DNA of 61,590 bases, from positions 1 to 61,590 of the forward strand of contig JBBSET010000015.1 of the NCBI GenBank assembly GCA_038239485.1, read 5' to 3'. The DNA comes from DASQEH01 sp038239485 (GTDB lineage: Bacteria > Actinomycetota > Actinomycetes > Propionibacteriales > Nocardioidaceae). Made by a program: the position numbers and the translations under genes. Within the stretch, counting starts at the first letter, position 1. Each line of letters begins with the position of its first letter. Positions 42,217 through 50,507 of the stretch are shown here, piece after piece. The notes below the pieces were generated by a model. It was given only the letters and a program-made list of their open reading frames with translations, was not told where the DNA came from and did no database searches.

Positions 42217-43401
42217 TCAGCGCGTCCGCACCGCCCGAGATGCTCGGCCCGTCCGGGCGGTCGCGAACGCCCTGCCGGGCCTGGGCGTTGACCCGGTGTC
42301 CAGCGCCCTGATCTGCTCCAGCAGCTCCAGGATCCCGTCGATCCCGGCGGGTGGGGTGACCGGACCCGAGGCGTCGTTCTCGGGCCTCTTGGTCCGGAGC
42401 TCGTCGGTCAGCATGGCAACGGTCCATGCGGCCGCTTCGTCGATCTCGGCCGGCGTCACCGTGTCGATCGACCGCCACTGCTGCTCGGGAGGATGTCGAC
42501 GTTCCAGATCCCGCAGGTCGCCGACGACGTCGTACCCCGCTCCACGCACCGCGCGCACCATGTCGGACGTCCGCCCGTCGAGCCAGCCCCGGCTCGACTC
42601 CGGGAGCTGGAGCCGGGGGCCGTGCCGCTGCGACAGGATCTGGGTCGCCAGCAGCTTGCGCGTCCAGCGGTGGCGTGCGACGTCGGTGAAGCGTTCGTCG
42701 CGGACGGCGTGGACGCGCCGCAGCAGCTCGGACTCGACCAGGCCGAGGGAGGCGTTGCGGACCGGCGTGCTGATGTCGTAGGCCGCGGGGTCGACTCCGA
42801 CAACACTCGCATACCGCCGCCAGAGCAGCGTCGGGTCTGACCGGTCCGGTGGGACCGTGACCACGTGGACCCGGCTGGGCGGGATCCCCTCGGCCCAGCG
42901 GCGCCCGATCGAGGCCAGGTCCTGCACCTCCCAGAACCACGCGCCCTTTGCCTGATCGTCTCGCACGCGCGCGAGGAAGACGTCGTACGGCGTGGGCAGG
43001 CCGCTCTTGACCTGCTCCTGCCACGAGGCCGGAAGCTGGTGATGCAGCGCTCGGGCGGTGACGATGATGTGGAGCTCGCTGCCGTCGAACTCCGCCCTGG
43101 CGGCCCGCGCCTGCTCGGTGGTGGCAGGCGCGAAGAGCTCGTGGCTCACCAGGGCGTCGCCGGCCCAGCGGTTGGTCTGGTTGGTGAGGCGGGGCCAGGC
43201 CTTGTCGATGTCGATCCGGGTCTCGCGGCGTAGCCCCTGTCGGCCGGTCACACCCTTCGCCGCCGCGTAGTGGGTCTCGAACCGGCCAGGGACCAGCAGG
43301 CCGTCGGCCTTGAGCTTGGCCACGTTCTTCCAGAGGATCGTCTGCAGGTAGGTCGTCCCCGACTTCGGGGTACCTACGTGCAGGAAGACGCGTCTGGCCA
43401 T
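42217..43401 (-). CDS. Sulfotransferase-like protein, second of a tandem pair
   Basis: The 394-residue protein starts MARRVFLHVGTPKSGTTYLQ, the 5'-phosphosulfate loop (TPKSGTTYL) of PAPS-dependent sulfotransferases. Further family parts are WAGDALVSHELF and VHVVTVPPDRSDPTLLWRRYASVVG. The acceptor is unknown, perhaps a cell-surface glycan or lipid. It resembles its upstream neighbour along the whole length except the C-terminus, which here lacks a coiled coil and is basic. It starts eight bases after that neighbour. Confidence 0.82.
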   Translation of the reverse strand: MARRVFLHVGTPKSGTTYLQTILWKNVAKLKADGLLVPGRFETHYAAAKGVTGRQGLRRETRIDIDKAWPRLTNQTNRWAGDALVSHELFAPATTEQARAARAEFDGSELHIIVTARALHHQLPASWQEQVKSGLPTPYDVFLARVRDDQAKGAWFWEVQDLASIGRRWAEGIPPSRVHVVTVPPDRSDPTLLWRRYASVVGVDPAAYDISTPVRNASLGLVESELLRRVHAVRDERFTDVARHRWTRKLLATQILSQRHGPRLQLPESSRGWLDGRTSDMVRAVRGAGYDVVGDLRDLERRHPPEQQWRSIDTVTPAEIDEAAAWTVAMLTDELRTKRPENDASGPVTPPAGIDGILELLEQIRALDTGSTPRPGRAFATARTGRASRAVRTR

Positions 43402-43409
43402 CGGGAGAC

Positions 43410-44636
43410 TCAGCCTGGGCCGTTGCCCCGGCGCCGGATTCGTCGGGCGCCGTCGCGCACGCGCCGTCCGGCATGCTTCCACAGTGCCAGGTCGCGCTCG
43501 CGTTCGTACGCCCCCCAGGCCTTGCGGAGCTGGCGCTCGAGTCCGTGGATCCGGACGCTGCGCGCCTCGAGCTGCGCCGTCAGTTCCGCGACCTGGTTGG
43601 CCAGGATCCGGTTCTGCGACACCTGGGACCGGAAGAGCAACGTGGCGATGGTCTCGACCGCGACCTGCGCCACCTCTCCCTCAGCCGCGTCGTCGGGGTT
43701 CAGCCCGGTCACCGGCTCACTGGGCGGGAGCAGCTCGTCGAGGTCGCCCACGACGTCGTAGGGCTGGCTCCGCAGCGTGTCCACCATCGCGGTGCCACGC
43801 TCGACGACCCACGGATGCTCGTCGGCGGGCGGCGCGAACCGCTGCGCCCCGGCCCGGTTCGCGAGGATCCCTTCGGCCAGCACCTGCCGGGTCAGGAACT
43901 GGCGGCGAGGCGACTTGATGTCCCTGGGCGCGTACACGTTGGTGCGGCGCAGGGTCTCGATCTCGACTCGACCCAGTGACTCGTTCGGACGGTTGACCGA
44001 TTGGTCGACGGAGCCCGGGTCGATGCCGACGAGGGTGGCGAACCGGTTCCACAGCAGGTCGCGCGGAGCCCCTAGCGGGGGGACCGTGACGATGTGGGCA
44101 CGGCCCGGCGGCAGGCCCTGGCTCCAGTTGTGCATGATCGACACCAGGTCCTGGGCCCGCCCGAACGCGACCGTCGGGTCGTCGGCGCGCAACAGGTCGT
44201 AGAACTCGCGGAGGCGATGGGTTCGGCCGTGCTTGATCGTCTGCTGCCACTCCGCCGGGACCTGCCTGGCGAGGTCGCGCCCGGTGACGATCGTGTGGAC
44301 CTCGTCGGCGACGGTACCGAGCGATTCGAGGCACCAGACGGCGCGCTCGGCGCTCGTCAGCGAGAACAGCTCATGGCTGATCAGAGCGTCGCCGTTCCAG
44401 TCGCCGACCTCGTCGAGCATCCGCTTCCAGGCGCTGTGCGCATTGGCCGGCATAGTGGCGAGAGCGATGCTGGCCCGCCGACCGATGTTGGACAGGTGGA
44501 AGTGCTCGGAGACCGAGCGGAGGGGGAGAAGGAGGCCCTGATCGCGCAGGACGGCTTTGTTGGCCCACAGCACGCTCTGGAGGTAGGTGGTCCCGGTCTT
44601 CGGGGTGCCCACGTGGAGAAAGACTCGCTTGGCCAT
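43410..44636 (-). CDS. Sulfotransferase-like protein, first of a tandem pair
   Basis: The 408-residue paralogue has the same start (AKRVFLHVGTPKTGTTYLQ), WNGDALISHELFSL, and AHIVTVPPLGAPRDLLWNRFATLVG. After the transferase domain (about 1-300) it carries a coiled coil (SQNRILANQVAELTAQLEAR and onward) and a basic tail (RRVRDGARRIRRRG), suggesting oligomers or binding to the membrane surface. It was probably duplicated to give the downstream gene. It is divergent from the carboxylase operon and shares its 93-base control region with it. Confidence 0.82.
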   Translation of the reverse strand: MAKRVFLHVGTPKTGTTYLQSVLWANKAVLRDQGLLLPLRSVSEHFHLSNIGRRASIALATMPANAHSAWKRMLDEVGDWNGDALISHELFSLTSAERAVWCLESLGTVADEVHTIVTGRDLARQVPAEWQQTIKHGRTHRLREFYDLLRADDPTVAFGRAQDLVSIMHNWSQGLPPGRAHIVTVPPLGAPRDLLWNRFATLVGIDPGSVDQSVNRPNESLGRVEIETLRRTNVYAPRDIKSPRRQFLTRQVLAEGILANRAGAQRFAPPADEHPWVVERGTAMVDTLRSQPYDVVGDLDELLPPSEPVTGLNPDDAAEGEVAQVAVETIATLLFRSQVSQNRILANQVAELTAQLEARSVRIHGLERQLRKAWGAYERERDLALWKHAGRRVRDGARRIRRRGNGPG

Positions 44637-44692
44637 TCGCAGAGCAACCTTGGTTTTCTCGGGCGGCCGGCACGGATGTGCTCGAGCCGCAG

Positions 44693-44719
44693 CCTATCGC
44701 GGCGGGTTGCCGCGATAGG
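44693..44719. promoter_or_regulatory. Perfect 11-bp inverted repeat before the carboxylase operon
   Basis: CCTATCGCGGC (44693-44703) and GCCGCGATAGG (44709-44719) are exact complements separated by GGGTT. The right arm runs into AGGG at 44717-44720, the best ribosome-binding site of the carboxylase gene. It lies in the divergent region and could be an operator for an unlinked regulator or an RNA hairpin that hides the ribosome-binding site. Confidence 0.75.
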
Positions 44720-44729
44720 GATGGCTAGC

Positions 44730-46331
44730 ATGGCTCGAATGACGGTGTCGGCACGACCCTCGCCAGCCACGGGCGAGGCCGCGTCGATGCGCGACCTGGT
44801 CGCTGAGCTGCGCCAGCGGCTGGAGACGGTGCGACGCGGGGGCAGCGAGGCGGCCCGGAGGCGGCACACGGAGCGGGGCAAGCTGCTGGTCAGGGACCGC
44901 GTCGACCGGCTGCTGGACCCCGGTTCGCCCTTTCTCGAGATCGGGGCGTTGGCGGCCTTCGGCATGTACGACGATGCTGTGCCCGCGGCGGGGCTGGTCG
45001 CCGGCATCGGCCAGGTCAGCGGCCGGTCGTGTGTCGTGGTCGCGAACGACGCGACGGTCAAGGGTGGGACGTACTACCCGGTCACGGTGAAGAAGCACCT
45101 GCGGGCGCAGGAGATCGCCCGCGCCAACCTGCTCCCTTGCATCTACCTGGTCGACTCGGGCGGGGCGTATCTGCCGATGCAGGACGAGGTGTTCCCCGAC
45201 CGCGACCACTTCGGGCGGATCTTCTACAACCAGGCCACCTTGTCGTCCCTCGGCGTCGCGCAGGTCGCCGCGGTGATGGGCTCGTGCACGGCGGGCGGCG
45301 CGTACGTCCCCGCGATGTCGGACGAGACCGTGATCGTTCGGGGCGAGGGCACGATCTTCCTTGGAGGGCCGCCACTGGTGAAGGCCGCGACCGGCGAGGT
45401 GGTCACCGCCGAGGAGCTCGGCGGCGGCGATGTGCATGCGCGCGTCTCGGGTGTCGTGGACCATCTCGCGGCCGACGACGCCGACGCGCTGGCCATCGTG
45501 CGGTCCATCGTCGGCACGCTCGGGCGGCGGGGCGAGCCGTCGCTGTCGCCTCATGACGTGGAGGAGCCGACGGTCGAGCCGCAGACGCTCTACGACGTGG
45601 TGCCGCCCGACACCCGTACGCCCTACGACGTCCACGATGTGATCCGGGCACTGGTCGACTCGTCTCGACTGCACGAGTTCAAGGCTCTCTACGGCACCAC
45701 GCTCGTCTGTGGCTTCGCCCGGATCTGGGGGTACGACGTCGGGATCGTCGCCAACAACGGCATCCTGTTCAGCGAGTCCAGTCTCAAGGGCGCCCACTTC
45801 ATCGAGCTCTGCAACGCTCGCGGCATCCCGCTGGTCTTCCTGCAGAACATCACCGGCTTCATGGTCGGGCGCGAGTACGAAGCCGGCGGGATAGCGAAGG
45901 ACGGCGCCAAGCTGGTGACGGCGGTCGCCTGCTCGGTGGTGCCCAAGCTCACGGTGATCATCGGCGGGTCGTTCGGCGCCGGCAACTACGGCATGTGCGG
46001 ACGTGCGTACGACCCGCGGTTCCTGTGGATGTGGCCGAACGCGCGCATCTCGGTGATGGGCGGGGAGCAGGCTGCCGCGGTCCTCGCCACCGTTCGGCGC
46101 GATGGCATCGAGGGGCGCGGCGAGACCTGGTCCGCCGCTGACGAGGAGTCCTTCCGCCAGCCGATCAGGGAGCAGTACGAGACGCAGGGGTCTCCGTACT
46201 ACTCGACGGCTCGGCTGTGGGACGACGGCATCATCGACCCTGTCGACACACGGCGGGTGCTGGGCATGGGCCTGGCCGCCGCCGCGAGCGCCCCTGTGCC
46301 CGAGCCCCGCTACGGCGTCTTCCGGATGTGA
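44730..46331 (+). CDS. Acyl-CoA carboxylase carboxyltransferase subunit (methylcrotonyl-CoA type)
   Basis: The 533-residue protein has the two crotonase-like halves of biotin-dependent carboxyltransferases, with KGGTYYPVTVKKHLRAQEIA, GSCTAGGAYVPAMSDE, FLGGPPLVKAATGE, ILFSESSLKGAHFIELC and GAGNYGMCGRAYDPRF. These segments fit the methylcrotonyl-CoA carboxylase beta branch. It moves CO2 from biotin to 3-methylcrotonyl-CoA in leucine breakdown. Three in-frame ATGs (44721, 44730, 44739) are possible; 44730 is nine bases from AGGG. It ends four bases before the biotin subunit. Confidence 0.9.
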   Translation: MARMTVSARPSPATGEAASMRDLVAELRQRLETVRRGGSEAARRRHTERGKLLVRDRVDRLLDPGSPFLEIGALAAFGMYDDAVPAAGLVAGIGQVSGRSCVVVANDATVKGGTYYPVTVKKHLRAQEIARANLLPCIYLVDSGGAYLPMQDEVFPDRDHFGRIFYNQATLSSLGVAQVAAVMGSCTAGGAYVPAMSDETVIVRGEGTIFLGGPPLVKAATGEVVTAEELGGGDVHARVSGVVDHLAADDADALAIVRSIVGTLGRRGEPSLSPHDVEEPTVEPQTLYDVVPPDTRTPYDVHDVIRALVDSSRLHEFKALYGTTLVCGFARIWGYDVGIVANNGILFSESSLKGAHFIELCNARGIPLVFLQNITGFMVGREYEAGGIAKDGAKLVTAVACSVVPKLTVIIGGSFGAGNYGMCGRAYDPRFLWMWPNARISVMGGEQAAAVLATVRRDGIEGRGETWSAADEESFRQPIREQYETQGSPYYSTARLWDDGIIDPVDTRRVLGMGLAAAASAPVPEPRYGVFRM

Positions 46332-46335
46332 GGCG

Positions 46336-48357
46336 ATGACCAGGTTCGGTACCGTGCTGGTGGCCAACCGCGGCGAGATCGCGCTGCGGGTGATCCGCGC
46401 GGTCGCCGGCGCCGGGTTGCGGAGCGTGGCTGTCTACAGCGACGCCGACCGGGACGCCCCCCACGTGCGCGCCGCCGATGATGCTGTCCGGATCGGTCCG
46501 GCGGCCGCCGCGCAGTCCTACCTCTCGATTGCCGCCCTGATGGACGCGGCCGCCCGGTCCGGCGCCGATGCTCTCCATCCCGGCTACGGCTTCCTGTCCG
46601 AGCGACCGGAGCTCGCCCGGGCAACCGACCGGGCCGGACTGGTGTTCATCGGCCCTTCGGCTGTGGTGATGGAGACGATGGGGCGCAAGGACGCGGCGCG
46701 CGAGGTGGCGGTGGCCGCCGGCCTGCCGGTCGTACCGGCGGCCGACCTCACGGGGGTCGACCCGGCCACGCCAGGCGGGCTGGCCGAGATCGGTGGCCAG
46801 GTGGGCTTTCCGCTGCTGGTGAAGGCCGCTGCGGGCGGTGGTGGGAAGGGGATGCGGGTGGTCCGCGCGCCGGGGGAGCTGGCCGACGCGGTGTCAGCGG
46901 CCCGTCGGGAGTCGCTCGCCGCCTTCGGAGACGACACGATGCTGTTCGAGCGCTATGTCGAGTCCGGCCGGCATATCGAGGTCCAGGTCCTGGCCGACGA
47001 GCAGGGCGCGGTCGTCCACCTGTACGACCGGGACTGCTCGGTGCAACGTCGGCACCAGAAGGTGATCGAGGAGGCCCCGGCCACGTCGGTCCCGGCCGGC
47101 GTCCGCAAGGAGATCCTGTCGGCCGCCGTCGCACTGGCGAAGCAGGTGGGCTACGTCAACGCCGGAACTGTCGAGTTCCTCGTGGCCGGCGACGACGCGT
47201 ACTTCCTCGAGATGAACACCCGCCTCCAGGTGGAGCATCCCGTCACCGAGCTCGTGACGGGGCTCGACCTGGTCCGGCTGCAGCTGTCGATCGCGCAGGG
47301 CGAGCCGTTGCCGTTCGGCCAGCACGAGGTCACCGTGCGCGGCCACGCCATCGAGGCGCGGGTGTATGCCGAGGACCCGTCGCGCGGCTTCCTGCCGCAG
47401 GCCGGGGTGGCGGAGCTCGTCGACTGGCCGACCGGTGTCCGGGTCGACGAGGCGCTCGAGTCGGGGCAGCTGGTCGGGACCCACTACGACCCGATGCTCG
47501 CGAAGGTGATCGCGTCTGGACCCTCCCGGGAGGCGGCCCGGCGCCGGCTGGTCACGGCGCTGGACGACACCGCGATCCTCGGGCTGACCACCAACCTGGG
47601 CTTCTTGCGGACGCTCGTCGGCTCCGACGCGTTCGGTGAGGCGGCGATCGACACCGGCTGGCTCGACCTCCGAGCCGGGGAGCTGTCCGGCCACGCCGTG
47701 CCTGAGGTTGCCTGGCTGCTGGCGGCGTGGTCGGTCGCTCTGGCGGCCGGGTCGGCGGCATCCGGGCCGCTGGCGGAGCCGGACGGCTGGCGGCTGGGCG
47801 GACCCGCCGCGGGTATCCCGGTCTCGCTGTCGCTGGCTGGCGACGGTGCTGGCGCCAGCGCCGCCACGGTGGCTGAGGCTCGACTGCTCACCGTGCATCC
47901 CGGCGACGGCGTGGTCGTGGTCGACGGGCGGCGGGTGGCCACGCGGGTGGCTCGGCGCGAGGGAGCGCGGTTGTGGATCGAGGTGGACGACGTGGTCGAG
48001 GTCGGGCACGTCGTGGTCCGGCCGCACCAGGTGCTGACCGCCTATCGGGGCCAGACGTACGTGTTCCAGCCGCCGGACGCCTTCGGGCCCGCGGCGCACG
48101 CCGACGCCGGCGACGGGTCGATCCTGGCGCCGATGCCGGGAACCGTGCTCGGCCTGGGCGCTGCGGCCGGCGCTGCTGTCTGCGCCGGCGACATGCTGGT
48201 CGTGCTCGAGGCGATGAAGATGGAGCTGGCGCTCAAGGCGCCGTTCGCAGGTACCGTGGCCTCGGTCGAGGTGGCCGTCGGGGACCAGGTGCGGCTGGGC
48301 GCGAGGCTTGTCGTGGTCGAGTCTGCCGACGACCCAGCGGCGGCGGCGGCCCGATGA
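46336..48357 (+). CDS. Acyl-CoA carboxylase biotin subunit (methylcrotonyl-CoA type)
   Basis: The 673-residue protein holds biotin carboxylase (1-445), a linker domain, and a biotin carrier domain. Motifs are LVANRGEIALRVIRA, the ATP-grasp loop KAAAGGGGKGMR, EMNTRLQVEHPVTE and the biotin attachment site VLEAMKMEL (Lys near 628). Its stop overlaps HMG-CoA lyase as ATGA. With the carboxyltransferase beside it and the lyase after it, leucine degradation is the likely role; geranyl-CoA carboxylase is less likely. Confidence 0.92.
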   Translation: MTRFGTVLVANRGEIALRVIRAVAGAGLRSVAVYSDADRDAPHVRAADDAVRIGPAAAAQSYLSIAALMDAAARSGADALHPGYGFLSERPELARATDRAGLVFIGPSAVVMETMGRKDAAREVAVAAGLPVVPAADLTGVDPATPGGLAEIGGQVGFPLLVKAAAGGGGKGMRVVRAPGELADAVSAARRESLAAFGDDTMLFERYVESGRHIEVQVLADEQGAVVHLYDRDCSVQRRHQKVIEEAPATSVPAGVRKEILSAAVALAKQVGYVNAGTVEFLVAGDDAYFLEMNTRLQVEHPVTELVTGLDLVRLQLSIAQGEPLPFGQHEVTVRGHAIEARVYAEDPSRGFLPQAGVAELVDWPTGVRVDEALESGQLVGTHYDPMLAKVIASGPSREAARRRLVTALDDTAILGLTTNLGFLRTLVGSDAFGEAAIDTGWLDLRAGELSGHAVPEVAWLLAAWSVALAAGSAASGPLAEPDGWRLGGPAAGIPVSLSLAGDGAGASAATVAEARLLTVHPGDGVVVVDGRRVATRVARREGARLWIEVDDVVEVGHVVVRPHQVLTAYRGQTYVFQPPDAFGPAAHADAGDGSILAPMPGTVLGLGAAAGAAVCAGDMLVVLEAMKMELALKAPFAGTVASVEVAVGDQVRLGARLVVVESADDPAAAAAR

Positions 48358-49286
48358 TGCAGTTGCCGCACGTCGAGGCGATGGCGGGGCTGCCCTCTCA
48401 CGTCCGCGTGTACGAGGTCGGTCCCCGCGACGGCCTTCAGAACGAGTCCGCGATCGTCCCTGTGGAGGTGAAGGCCGAGTTCATCGCCAGGCTGGCTGCA
48501 GCCGGGCTGACGACGATCGAGGTGACGAGCTTCGTGCACCCGAGATGGGTGCCGCAGCTGGCCGACGCGGAGGCGTTGCTCGACCGGCTCGACAGGCACT
48601 CGGTCGCGCGGATGCCGGTGCTCGTGCCGAACGAGGCGGGTCTGGAGCGAGCGCTCGCGAGAGGGGTACGCGACATCGCGGTCTTCGCCAGCGCGACGGA
48701 GACCTTCGCGCGGCGCAACCTCAACCGCACGCTGGACGGGCAGTTCGCGATGTTCGAGCCGGTCGTGGCGCGAGCGCGGGCTGCTGGTCTGCGTGTGCGC
48801 GGCTACCTGTCGATGTGCTTCGGTGACCCATGGGAGGGGGAGGTCGAGGTAGCTCAGGTCGTGACGGTCGCCCGCAGGCTGTCCGACCTGGGCTGCGACG
48901 AACTGTCGGTCGGGGACACGATCGGCGTGGCGACGCCCGGGCATGTCGAGCGGCTGCTGTCAGCCCTGGTCGAGGCGGGTACACCGGTGGAGCAGCTCGG
49001 CGTCCACTTCCACGACACGTACGGCCAGGCGCTGTCGAACGCGCTCACCGCCCTGCGGTTCGGAGTGACGACGATCGACTCGTCGGCCGGCGGTCTCGGC
49101 GGCTGCCCGTACGCCGAGAGCGCGACCGGGAATCTGGCGACCGAGGACCTGGTCTGGCAGCTGAATGGGCTGGGGATCGAGTCGGGTGTGGATCTGGAGG
49201 CGCTGGTCTCGGTGACCGGCTGGATGGCGGAGCTGATCGGGAAGGCACCCGCCTCGCGGGTGGCCACCGCCATGCTGGGCAGCTGA
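48354..49286 (+). CDS. Hydroxymethylglutaryl-CoA lyase
   Basis: The 310-residue TIM-barrel enzyme splits HMG-CoA into acetoacetate and acetyl-CoA. It shows VGPRDGLQNE near the start, TTIEVTSFVHPRWVPQLAD, SVGDTIGVATPG, HFHDTYGQA and the lyase signature GGLGGCPYAESATGNLATED with the catalytic-loop Cys. The ATG overlaps the carboxylase stop (ATGA). It is the last gene of the leucine operon; isovaleryl-CoA dehydrogenase is not in this operon. Its stop is two bases from the convergent ecsC-like gene. Confidence 0.93.
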   Translation: MMQLPHVEAMAGLPSHVRVYEVGPRDGLQNESAIVPVEVKAEFIARLAAAGLTTIEVTSFVHPRWVPQLADAEALLDRLDRHSVARMPVLVPNEAGLERALARGVRDIAVFASATETFARRNLNRTLDGQFAMFEPVVARARAAGLRVRGYLSMCFGDPWEGEVEVAQVVTVARRLSDLGCDELSVGDTIGVATPGHVERLLSALVEAGTPVEQLGVHFHDTYGQALSNALTALRFGVTTIDSSAGGLGGCPYAESATGNLATEDLVWQLNGLGIESGVDLEALVSVTGWMAELIGKAPASRVATAMLGS

Positions 49287-49288
49287 GT

Positions 49289-49984
49289 CTACCGGCCGGG
49301 TGGCAGCGCCTGCCGGCGCGACCGCAGCTCCTTGGCGGCGTACCGCCCGATCCGGTAGGTGGCGTACCCGTCGGTGACCGCCCCGACCCCACCCCCGATG
49401 ACCGGGACACGTCGACCCACCACGGCGATCGTCCGCTTGCCAGCGACCCGGCCCATCAGCTCGGCCGTGACCTCGGCAGCCAGCCGCTGGTCGAGGTCCA
49501 GGTCCACGGCCGGCGCGGTGGCGATCGCCATCGGGGAGCTCGGCAGTTTCTTCTTCTTGACCAGTGACTTCACTGTGTCCTCGCCAAGCATGCAGGCGAT
49601 GACCGCGTTGCGGACACGTGGGTCAGCCAGGTCGTAGCCACGCACATGGGCGATCCCGGCGACCAAGTGGCACTGGAGCAACGCCAGCCCGGAGATGTTG
49701 ACGGGAAGCGTCACCGTCATCGTGACCAGCCCGCCGATGTTGGTCAGGAAGCCTTCGACGCCCGCGAAGCGCACGTGGCTGTCGATCAGGCTGCGGATCG
49801 CCTTGTCGACGTCACCCTCGTGCTCGGCCAGCCGCTTGTCGGCCGCCTCGGCCGCTCCGAGGAGCGGCCCGAAGCCATCGACGGCTCGGTCGAAGGCCTG
49901 CCGGACGAAGCCCGCGGCCATGCCGGAGGCATGGCTGCGAGCGAGAGGAGCCGCGATCTTGCCTACTATCTTGGCTGCACCCAT
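49289..49984 (-). CDS. EcsC family protein
   Basis: The 231-residue protein fits the EcsC family: a helical head with DKAIRSLIDSHVRFAGVEGF, the glycine-rich hydrophobic segment IGGLVTMTVTLPVNISGLAL, HLVAGIAHVRGYD, and a second segment VVGRRVPVIGGGVGAVTDGY. Hydrophobic parts suggest membrane association. Function is not known in actinobacteria; in Bacillus EcsC accompanies an ABC transporter involved in secretion. The ATG at 49984 has a GAAGGGG site about 11 bases upstream. It is divergent from the DUF5302 gene. Confidence 0.82.
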   Translation of the reverse strand: MGAAKIVGKIAAPLARSHASGMAAGFVRQAFDRAVDGFGPLLGAAEAADKRLAEHEGDVDKAIRSLIDSHVRFAGVEGFLTNIGGLVTMTVTLPVNISGLALLQCHLVAGIAHVRGYDLADPRVRNAVIACMLGEDTVKSLVKKKKLPSSPMAIATAPAVDLDLDQRLAAEVTAELMGRVAGKRTIAVVGRRVPVIGGGVGAVTDGYATYRIGRYAAKELRSRRQALPPGR

Positions 49985-50193
49985 CGGTGGCGACGCCCCT
50001 TCGTGTGTTCGCGTGCTCCGACGGTTGCCCCGCTCGGCTGAGGGGCCAACTGTACGCAGTGCGCGGCGGCCGGGCACGCGGAACCGGGCAGCCTTCGCGG
50101 CCGCCGCGAAGAAGTGTCCTTGGACCGGACTATGTTGGGTCCTGACCTGCCCGCGCTTGACCGAGGCGCACGACTCGTCACAAGGAGGCAGCC
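49985..50193. other. Divergent promoter region, EcsC / DUF5302
   Basis: No gene is seen in these 209 bases. TATGTT at 50131-50136 could be the -10 of the DUF5302 gene, and AAGGAGG at about 50181-50187 is a strong ribosome-binding site. A matching -35 was not found. Confidence 0.4.
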
Positions 50194-50445
50194 ATGGCTG
50201 AACCCGGTTCCGACGAAGAGACCCCCGACGTCGATAGCCCCGACCAGCAGGCCCCCCGGTCTCCCGACGCGCAAGCACCGAGCGCCAAGCCGCCGGAGGA
50301 CGAGCAGCACCGCAAGTTCCGGGAGGCGCTGGAGCGCAAGAACGCCCACCACACGGCCAAGCACGCTGAGGCCGGCCGCAACCAGGGCGTCCGCGAGGCG
50401 CGCAACGACAAGCAGCAGCGGGAGTTCCGGCGCAAGTCCGGCTGA
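50194..50445 (+). CDS. DUF5302 small protein
   Basis: The 83-residue protein is acidic and disordered at the start, then helical and basic, and ends in REFRRKSG. The final FRRK(S/A)G and the EDEQHRKFREALERKNAH core are the DUF5302 pattern of actinobacteria. Function is unknown. A near-perfect AAGGAGG site lies six bases before the ATG, suggesting strong expression. Confidence 0.75.
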   Translation: MAEPGSDEETPDVDSPDQQAPRSPDAQAPSAKPPEDEQHRKFREALERKNAHHTAKHAEAGRNQGVREARNDKQQREFRRKSG

Positions 50446-50507
50446 GGCCAAACCCGCGCCAGGAAACTGCGCCCCGATCCACATAGAGTTGCCTGCGTGA
50501 TGGGGTC

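Noticed and set aside
42207..42220. CTGAG-ATC-CTCAG hairpin as terminator of the sulfotransferase genes
   Set aside because: The stem is only five bp, overlaps the stop region and lacks a T tract.
46894..48099. Minus-strand frame opposite the biotin carboxylase
   Set aside because: It is a shadow frame without a start site or domain.
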